This document shows, in pieces, positions 56,743 to 64,000 of a stretch of DNA of 64,000 nucleotides. The notes beneath the pieces are model-generated. The model saw only the letters and a list, made by a program, of their open reading frames with translations. It did not search any database and was not told the origin of the DNA. The position numbers and the translations under genes were made by a program. The stretch spans positions 21,005,001-21,069,000 of the forward strand of contig OZ005621.1 of NCBI GenBank assembly GCA_963930655.1, read 5' to 3'. The number at the start of each line of letters is the position of its first letter. Positions within the stretch are counted from its first letter, which is position 1. The DNA is from Myrica gale. Lineage: Eukaryota > Streptophyta > Magnoliopsida > Fagales > Myricaceae.

Positions 56743-58170
56743 TCACTGGCGGGAGTCCCACATCAAATCAGCCATGTGGTCCCGCTTCAACACCATTGCT
56801 TGTGCGGCTTCTGCAGTGAATATGAAACCCGATATATCGTGTTCAAACTCCCTTGCTCCCTCGACGACCATATCTGGTTGTGAATAAGCTCGGAACATCT
56901 CGTCAGGTCCCGTGTCCATCCTAATCCAATTATGCACGGTACAACACGCTGTGACAATACACGGTTGCCTCACCATGGCATACCGAGGCATCTCTGACAG
57001 CAGCGGGAATCTTTGCTTCAGCACCCCAAAACACCGTTCTATAACATTGCGCAACGACGAGTGGAGGTAGTTGAAGAGCTCCCTCTTTCCCTGTGGGGGT
57101 CCGGCGTTGCCGCGGTATTGTTGTATATGATATCTCTCACCTTTGTACGGCGGCAAATACCCTTCTACAATTGGAAACCCTGCATCCACTAAATAGAATT
57201 GTCCTGCACACCAATAATTAACCACCAGTTGTGTACCAGTACCACATTAGAAGCATATTCATTGCAGTAATGCCTCCCATGATTAAATGCATTAGAAATA
57301 AGTATTCTAATTCAATTTACCTGCAGCGGGATGCGGGAATTTGTTCTCAGGCCTCGTGACAGCGTCGTAGAATACTCGAGAGTCATGCGCTGATCCCTCC
57401 CATCCAGAGTACACAAATGTAAAGCACATGTCAAAGTCACATACTGCAAGCACATTCTGAGCAATAACGGATTTGCGATTTCTGAACACTGTTGCGGTGT
57501 TCTGTCGGGACCACGCTTTCACTTGCGTGCCATCAATTGCACCTATGCAATCCTACGGATACAAATACCACACAGATTGAGTTCAGTTGCAAAAAATCAA
57601 ACTTTAAAAGACCAGCAACCTAGGATACATTCGATGTAAATGGTGACGGCAGATTATGCTTACCTTGAACCATGGGTAATATTTGCGGTTGTTGCGCACG
57701 TATGGATGTGTCTCCGTCCCCTCTCGAGGCTTTATAATCTGCTGACCCAGTCGACAAAGCCCCCGCATTACCCGCTTGAAATGGCGGCACACTGTCTCCA
57801 ATGAATGTTGGAAACGATCTGCAATAAGTCTCATTCCTTGCTTGTGTCCCACAATCAATAGAAACATCATTAACGCCTCCTCTGCCCGTACACCCCTTGA
57901 GTCATCGAGAAATTGTTGTCGTTGCAACTCCGAACATAATGATACAAAGGTTGCCTTCTCCATCCTAAATAATTGGTAGAATGTCCTATCGTGGCCATTT
58001 AGGCGTTCCTCAACATACATTGAACCGGTTAGGATAGACGTGCGTTCAGGTATTCGCGAAATGATTAAACGAGATTCCTCCAACGAGTACCACATAAACC
58101 AAAATGCCTCTTCCCACCATGTGTCCTCCTCAAGGGATAGAGGGTGAGCCATGTTAAGGTAGTACTCCAT
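56743..58170 (-). CDS. PIF/Harbinger transposase (DDE superfamily, 399 aa, 3 exons)
   Basis: Exons 57664-58170, 57321-57552 and 56743-57203 (1200 nt, phases 0 and 1) give an uninterrupted protein. The N-terminal part has the helix-turn-helix region of the family (LIADRFQHSLETVCRHFKRV). Exon 2 carries the first catalytic Asp (CIGAIDGTQV) and the second (YSGWEGSAHDSRVF). Exon 3 has YLVDAGFPIVEGYLPPY and the catalytic Glu region (RNVIERCFGVLKQRFPLL), ending HMADLMWDSRQ. With all three acidic residues and no stop, the enzyme could be active. The start MEYYLNMAHPL (58168-58170) was chosen as the first ATG after an acceptor-like ATATTACAG at about 58240; an upstream coding exon is possible. It acts together with a Myb/SANT-like partner such as the one at 61855-63731. 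Confidence 0.93.
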
Positions 58171-60104
58171 GATTACTCCCAACGGTTCCAGTGCAATCGT
58201 GTGTGTAAATTTGTTGTGAGCTATGTGGCGCAAGTCACCAGACTGTAATATTAATATATAATCATTTACCTTAAAAGAAGTAGGCATACAATTACAGTAG
58301 CATTAACAGTCATCAAATTGCAAGCAATAACAAGTTGAGCCCTTATCTAAATGTTATATCAAAATTATCTATTCTGTATGAAATATTGTTCCATTCAAAT
58401 GCATGATTGTCATTCCTGTACACGAATGCCCTAGGTAGTGCATTCACGTGTGGGTACCCATAAGAAAAATAGAATTGCGAAATATCCTACAACACCCTCG
58501 TATACGTATAGTTGTTTAACTACAAAATGGTGCCAGATCTGGCCTGCTCCAACCAACTTCCTGCCCATCCCCTACTATGTTGCTAACCCATATGCAGCAT
58601 TGACACGATTGGGTACCCACAACCAACAAAAATATTAGAATGACTGGCCATACTCACCTGTACTAGCGATCTGTGAGAATATAGCCACCACACAGCTTAT
58701 GTATCTCCCACTATTGCGTCTTCCTCTCCAACGCGCGTTCGAAGTCCAAGTGCGTCTTCTTCCCTCACTGGTGTCGCGCTGAGCTATTTTCGGATTGCTT
58801 AACCTGATATTTTAATAAACAGGAGTACAAGTAAAGATAAAACAAACAGAGTGGTAACCAGCGTATCGTTGTAGAACAAAAATAAAAGTAACCAACCTAT
58901 CGCATACAGCTTTTTTCGATAAACCAGTTTTACACCCCATCAGACTGACAGCTTTAATTTTGATCAGAAAATACTCGATATCAACCAAAACCTCTGAGCT
59001 GGTGTAGGACTTTCAACGCATCAGTCATATCAACTTTGCAGTATGATATAAACTTACCTTTTTTTTCTTTGTTGTCGTCCAAGTAACTTTGCATGAAGGT
59101 TTTTTTTTCTAAGTACCTTTGCAGTATACAACAATTCAAAACTGCTGTCAATTCATTCCTTATGAACATATTTACGAAAACAAGTAGCAACGTCAACACT
59201 TAGACAAAAAGAAAAGGGAAAAAAAATCTCAAGCCATCATGACATCATCTCAAAAAGAAAAGGGAAAAAAAATCTCAAGCCATCATGACATCATCTGCAT
59301 TGTCACCTACCGAATCCTATTCCATATTCCTTAGCTAATATTTCAATTTTTTTACTTCCTATGTGTATATGTTACTCGGCAAAATATTTGGTTACTGTTC
59401 TTGACAGCAGCACGCAGTTACAGCCTCATAGTCAGCATATTCGTCCTTCTCATCTGTATTTCATTTATTCGTCTGTTAATTTCCTTAATGTATATTATTA
59501 TTCATTCTTTCTTCCAGAGCAAAAAGATGTCGTCAATTTATTCATCCCTTAATTTCCTTTGTGTATATTAGTATATTGTTTTTCCTTCTGCCATCTGCAC
59601 TATGCTTATTCGGGTGTATATATTTTCTACGCACCTACTTGTAGTTGGTCAACTGGGTATACAACCGATTCAGTTAACTCTCATTCTTTCTTCCCTCTTA
59701 TGCCGATCGCTCTCATCAGCTCTTTACTGCAGTTCGTGCTTTCATTCTCCAGTCTGAGAAATAACTCTACAAGTTAACTTCTATACAACTGCTAAACATA
59801 TATTACAATCTGCCATGCTTACTTGCTGACTTTTTACAACACACATATACTACCATAACTTCAAACATCCCTGACTACAAACATATACATCGGCACAAAA
59901 ATATAAGCAAAATAACTCCTTTCACAGGAGCTCCGGAGTGGTCAACTGCCTACAACAACCAAAACAACACGTGAAAAATCTACCATGTCAAACAACGTTT
60001 GACTTTCAAAATGGACATGCAGCAACTTCACTTCTATGAATGGGGGCCATGTAGCAAAATAGGATTTCCACGTGAATGGAAGCTACCACTGCCTGTGAAG
60101 CGGT
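58171..60104. other. Spacer inside the Harbinger block; no gene recognised
   Basis: 1.9 kb without a family motif. It contains the perfect 46-bp tandem duplication described separately. The plus-strand frames at 59361-59777 are low-complexity and unsupported. Confidence 0.5.
59205..59296. repeat. Perfect 46-bp tandem duplication
   Basis: Copies at 59205-59250 and 59251-59296 are identical and include AAATCTCAAGCCATCATGAC. Identity implies a recent event. Confidence 0.95.
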
Positions 60105-60640
60105 TTAGTCTTCTGGGCTCGGAGGCTGTGGAGGTGCATCCAGCCCATTCAGATCAGCTGCAACAGATACGTCTAACACAGAAAAGAAGCAGCGAATCGG
60201 CAACAATTTGGTTAGTTTCTAGTGATGATATACGTAAGAGAAGTGTACTACGTATTAGAGTTACCTGGGTTGACAGAGGCTTGAGATGATTCAACCATAC
60301 TAGGCGCAGGGTCATAATTGTTTGTCCTGCTATATGCAGGGGGAAGGAAGACATCCATCTCCAACTTCCTTGTTGCCCGAACCCTCTTCATCTTAGGCAA
60401 TGTTGCAGAGATGTGACTAGAGAGCAGTCGAGATGGGGGTGTCATGAAAGACTGGGTGGTGGACCGTGAATCAATACTAGTAGATTGTGAGGAGTCTGAG
60501 AGGAAAATGATGGGCATATTTGGCTTAGAGTTCACGGACCGTGGACTCCTTCTGTTGCGGAGTTGCGGAACTGCGGTGGGAGTTTGATCACTGCTAGATA
60601 TGACGATGGTAGCGTTACTATTACTATGTTGTCCAGACAT
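60105..60640 (-). CDS. Unrecognised Ser-rich protein ending in a DLN-type motif (147 aa, 2 exons)
   Basis: Exons 60265-60640 and 60105-60172 join in phase 1. The start MSGQHSNSNATIVISSSDQT was chosen because the upstream part of the frame has no comparable composition; an in-frame extension to 60808 exists. The protein is Ser/Thr/Pro-rich with basic clusters (RNRRSPRS, KMKRVRATRK) that could act as nuclear signals. The second exon encodes DVSVAADLNGLDAPPQPPSP and two further residues. DLNGL resembles the DLN-type EAR repression motif, which is inference. It lies between the Myb/SANT-like gene and the transposase, on the same strand. I do not recognise a family, and expression is untested. Confidence 0.5.
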
Positions 60641-61854
60641 GGAGAATTGACTGGTGAAGAACTTTGAAGCCTTCGTCGTTGTTATTCTTAGGAAATGTGA
60701 AGCCTTCAACTCCTGCGAAATATAGCCATATGTGACCACCCCTTTTATGCACGGTAAATGGGGCATCCGTGGGAAATCTGACGTGCCATATCCTCCAACC
60801 GTAAGCAATTATTGCAAGTTTCAGCTTCATACTTGACGGTTAATACACATCAATGCGATGAGTGTCACAAACAGCAGAGCAAGACTCCAAAGTATATTAA
60901 TAGATACAGCTGTGTTAACACACAAATTACGTGATAATTTTAGTTCATGTAGAACGATTTGGTTGACATGTACCAACAACAACTCTAACCAGAAACTTTA
61001 CCACAGCTGCACGTGGATGACAAATTGCTCTTATAAGTCATTCGCGTTTCATGAATTGAATCTGGATGCAATTGACATTTTTTGTGGGCTCAGCACATAA
61101 TTAACTCCTATTGAACCAGGTAGACGGTAGCTCAACCTTTCACAAATTGGCGGCTCGTAATAACTCCGGTTTTATGGGCACAGGTTGGTTATGAACAAAC
61201 TCACCAATTTTTCCCTCAAAATTGATGTAGGGGAGTCCGAGCTGGTTGACGACCCTGGAATTGTCGGATTCCGCATTAATGGCTCAGCTTTGACTCCTTT
61301 TATTTTTTGGTAACATTCCTTTACTGTGGCGTTTTTTTCTGCTACTTGAGCCCTGCTTGTGGGTTTTGTTTTCAGACAATGTTGAAAAATGATTTTAAAG
61401 AATTTTCTATACGATTTGGGAAGCAATTTCGCATCTTCTCCAACTGGCTTCAGAAATGTTCGTGCACGAATGCAACATTGCAACTTAAACAAGACATTGA
61501 AGCAGCCCCTGCTTGTAGTAACGCCTCCCTATTTGATTTTATCAACAGTAACCATGTCCTTTCAAATATATCGTCGTTTGAGCTAACCCGAATGGTTATT
61601 CCCATTCGGTTTGGACAGGTTGTCGCATACATCCACTTTAAGGAAAATTGACACATTAAGTTAGCCCACATCAGAACATGATAAATTACACTGCGAGAAT
61701 ATAGATCGCAGTAATGCAGCACCTATACTACAAGCAAAATAATAGCTGCAGCGACGTTACACGATACTATTACATACCAACTAGTAACGACCAAAACGGT
61801 CTGAATAACCAACACAGGTGTACAATTTGCATACCAACGTCTACCTAGCACTTC
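60641..61854. other. Spacer between Myb/SANT-like gene and Ser-rich gene
   Basis: No gene with family evidence. Opposing frames at 61172-61492 (minus) and 61307-61651 (plus) overlap and have no motif. The minus-strand frame at 60624-60830 (YGWRIWHVRFPTDAPF) may be 5' sequence of the Ser-rich gene. Confidence 0.45.
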
Positions 61855-63731
61855 TCAACCATCTAATTCCTCCAACCACATTCTCCGGTCTACATCACTC
61901 ATTAACATGAACGACTTCTGCTCAAACACGTCCCTTAGAGCCTTGCACCCTTTTAAGAACAACTTGCTTTCTCCCTCCCGCACAACACTTTTTAATAAGG
62001 ACACGCATTGGCTATATGGGTCACCGTGGAATTTGCCACCTCCACCTCCAGTGGACTCCCCAACATCTACATCAGGAATTGGCTTCTGGGTATGAACCCA
62101 TTCCAATAGAATATCATTCCTACGAGCTGCAGCATCGGCAAAGCGCACAAATGCAGCTTTTGGGTCAGGCTCCCTTTCTCCCTTGCCACGCTTGAAGCGA
62201 GACACACTTTCAGAGCCGTCACTACTGCGCTTTCCTGATCTGCTCGTAGTCTGTTGTCTGGAGGAGCGGGTGCAGTCGTCGGTGCCCATGACACCACATG
62301 GCGCAGTAGGGGATTGTGTCATGCTCTCATCCAGCGGGGTAGGCAGTATGATCGGGGTGTCTAAGCCAGGGGTGTCTAAGCCAATGTTAGTCAGTGCTTC
62401 ATCCAAATGCTGCTCATCGTCTGACCCAGGCGGGCTTGCGGTTGAAGCATGGTGGAGGATGCCAGTAGCCATGTCTTTTCCGAATACCAGGCCTTTCAAC
62501 TCGTAATGTCTACACCCTCTAGTGCGAAACGACTCGTTCTTGGGATGTTTCTAGCCAAAGTAGAAATGGACAACAATTTCTTATCCGTCTCGGACAATTT
62601 TGATCACATAGTTATGCTTCAGTACGTATAGATACGAAATAATAGAAGCAGAGTTACATGGCTATCGCTATGTTCATCAAAATCAATGGTAGATAAGACT
62701 TGTTTACAAAGAGTTATCTTGATTAATAGGGAATTGCTAATGATCGAAAAGTTAATAACAAACTTAACAAACAGAACATGAATCAACTTAACAAACGTAA
62801 CAACCTAACATGCATCTAGAAAATGTAAAGCTGCAGTTCGTGTATCCATAATTGAATTCAATTCAATCAAATAAGGTAGGCAATGTTCATGCAATCTCAC
62901 CGACAAATATCTCTGCCACTGAGCTTCTGTACCCTGGACAGTATTCGATACGGGATCCCAACCAAATCCTGTCTCATTGTTCAGAAGGTCATAGAAGTCC
63001 CGATATCCCGATTTCATGCGTTTATACTTCTCTCGACATTGGGAAGTTGTTTTTCGCGAGCCCGCAAGGAGGTTGAGCTTCTCAGTTATGGGAGCCCACT
63101 GAGTTGGGTGCACGCGGCCGGGTATTATCCGACCCTGATTGATAGCTTCGAGCAGAATATTGAGGAATGAATACTCCAGACGGGGGGGCCATTTTTCGTC
63201 GGTAGACATCTGCAAGAAATTAGAAATGTATGGGTCCATCAGAGAGTGTAAGAGCAAAATAATCTAGGACGAAATGAACCGTTACCTTAGTCGTGCGCAA
63301 CGATTTGAAATACGATGGACGTTTGCGAGATATGGAGTCGGATGTGATCGGAGTGGAAAGGGATTTCGAGCTCCTTAGATAGTATCGCCTCTACACAAGA
63401 TTCCCCTCAAAGAGTTAGCAAACTATATACGGGTACGTAACAGGGATTAGTCAGGACCAGCGATTGGGGAAATTGCTGGAGACCAAAGCATTGGAACAAA
63501 ACCCATGACGACATAGCTTACATTTGGTGAGACACGGGTTGCAGAACCATCGCGTTGCAGGGGCGGAGGACAACCATGGCTGCGCATCCAACGAGTAGGG
63601 GCCTTTTCCTCCGGAGTGGGTTGCTTGAGTTTAGAGACTGTCGGCCAGCTTCTTCGAGAGCTGGGATACCCATCTGCACTGCGAGTTCTCCTATTTAAAG
63701 GACGAACAGAGGTCTCAACTTCGGTGGGCAA
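61855..63731 (-). CDS. Harbinger-associated Myb/SANT-like DNA-binding protein (439 aa, 4 exons)
   Basis: Exons 63522-63731, 63286-63390, 62901-63209 and 61855-62550 (1320 nt) all join in phase 0. The first two exons encode a basic leader (MPTEVETSVRPLNRRTRSAD; RKRPSYFKSLRTTK). Exon 3 is the Myb/SANT-like domain (PPRLEYSFLNILLEAINQGR, then SQCREKYKRMKSGYRDFYDL, GFGWDPVSNTV). Exon 4 continues KHPKNESFRTRGCRHYELK, a linker rich in Ser and Pro, a basic patch (RFKRGKG) and the closing helix block CVSLLKSVVREGESKLFLKG with RRMWLEELDG. Proteins of this type are the second gene of PIF/Harbinger elements, binding subterminal DNA and helping nuclear import of the transposase. It shares strand and block with the transposase at 56743-58170. 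No stop or frameshift. The start could lie further upstream if another exon exists. Confidence 0.88.
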
Positions 63732-64000
63732 ATCGGCTCATGACAAGAAGAGATCTTCCTTCCTAATACGAATTCAACGACGTAATCACTGCTAGGGCGA
63801 GATTGTCATTGCAGGATTGCATTGGGGATTGCATGTCGGTGTGGGAAAGGGGGAAGAGTTGACAGGAGGGGAAGGTTTGACGAGAGTTTTTTTTTACGAA
63901 AGGGGGAAGAGTTGACATGAGGGGGAGGTTGTATAAGAGTTTTTTTTTGGGAAGGGGTGAAGATAGGAGGAGTAAAGGAGATTGGTGGAGTAGTTGCCGT
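63732..64000. other. Right edge of window, with a 53-bp minisatellite
   Basis: Two copies of a G-rich unit (AAAGGGGGAAGAGTTGACA, ending in a run of T) lie at 63846-63898 and 63899-63949. It lies upstream of the Myb/SANT-like gene and may be a subterminal repeat or leader. The terminal inverted repeat of the element was not found before the window ends. Confidence 0.6.

Noticed and set aside
61172..61651. Extra genes between the Myb/SANT-like and Ser-rich genes
   Set aside because: The opposing frames overlap each other, lack domains and lack splice partners.
53043..63731. Using GGGTCCGTTTGT as the left terminus of the four-gene Harbinger block
   Set aside because: No matching right terminus is visible in the window and the MITE is complete in itself.
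1..64000. CRISPR arrays, bacterial operons, rRNA genes
   Set aside because: The window is plant nuclear DNA. The repeats seen are transposon ends, microsatellites and tandem duplications, and no rRNA or canonical tRNA gene was recognised.

Overview
The window is nuclear DNA of a flowering plant, most likely a eudicot. It has long AT-rich intergenic stretches, GT-AG introns, plant-specific gene families (class II formin, plant reticulon, RNA polymerase II CTD phosphatase-like 4, subtilase, fibrillin) and a dense load of transposon relics. Nearly every recognisable gene lies on the minus strand. Two host genes could be assembled exon by exon with every phase consistent: a reticulon-like protein of the RTNLB21 type (15369-18569, 9 exons, 651 aa) and a class II formin with PTEN-like, C2-like, FH1 and FH2 regions (26117-38912, 17 exons, 1251 aa).

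Layout. 1-5 kb is gene-poor and holds a foldback MITE, a Mutator-type element with a clean 9-bp target duplication, and a short near-perfect hairpin. 5.3-11.7 kb is a CPL4-like CTD phosphatase relic. Its exon order and phases are intact, but the DxDxT catalytic segment has been overwritten by a 25-bp duplicated segment carrying two in-frame stops. The C terminus is frameshifted and a LINE fragment sits in an intron. 12-13.7 kb holds a broken hAT (ZMYM1-type) transposase and an orphan fibrillin exon. 15.4-18.6 kb is the reticulon gene. 18.7-26 kb has no convincing host gene but several small elements: two inverted copies of one MITE, a SINE with 16-bp target duplication, and a second Mutator-type element. 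26.1-38.9 kb is the formin.

39-54 kb is a graveyard: a truncated subtilase copy, an RNase H fragment, a solo LTR with 5-bp target duplication, a second subtilase with at least three frameshifts, a hAT-like end with a 46-bp perfect palindrome, fragments of ABCE/RLI2 and RAPTOR1 separated by CACTA-type subterminal repeats, and two Tourist-like MITE copies.

55.8-63.7 kb is the most interesting block. Four spliced, open and co-oriented minus-strand genes occur in a row: a Myb/SANT-like protein (439 aa), a Ser-rich protein ending in a DLN-type motif (147 aa), a PIF/Harbinger DDE transposase with its catalytic triad (399 aa), and a 97-aa GRF zinc-finger protein with a C-terminal membrane segment. 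The first and third are the two genes a PIF/Harbinger element needs. The other two may be cargo of the same element or neighbouring genes; the window ends before the right terminus, so the borders could not be fixed.
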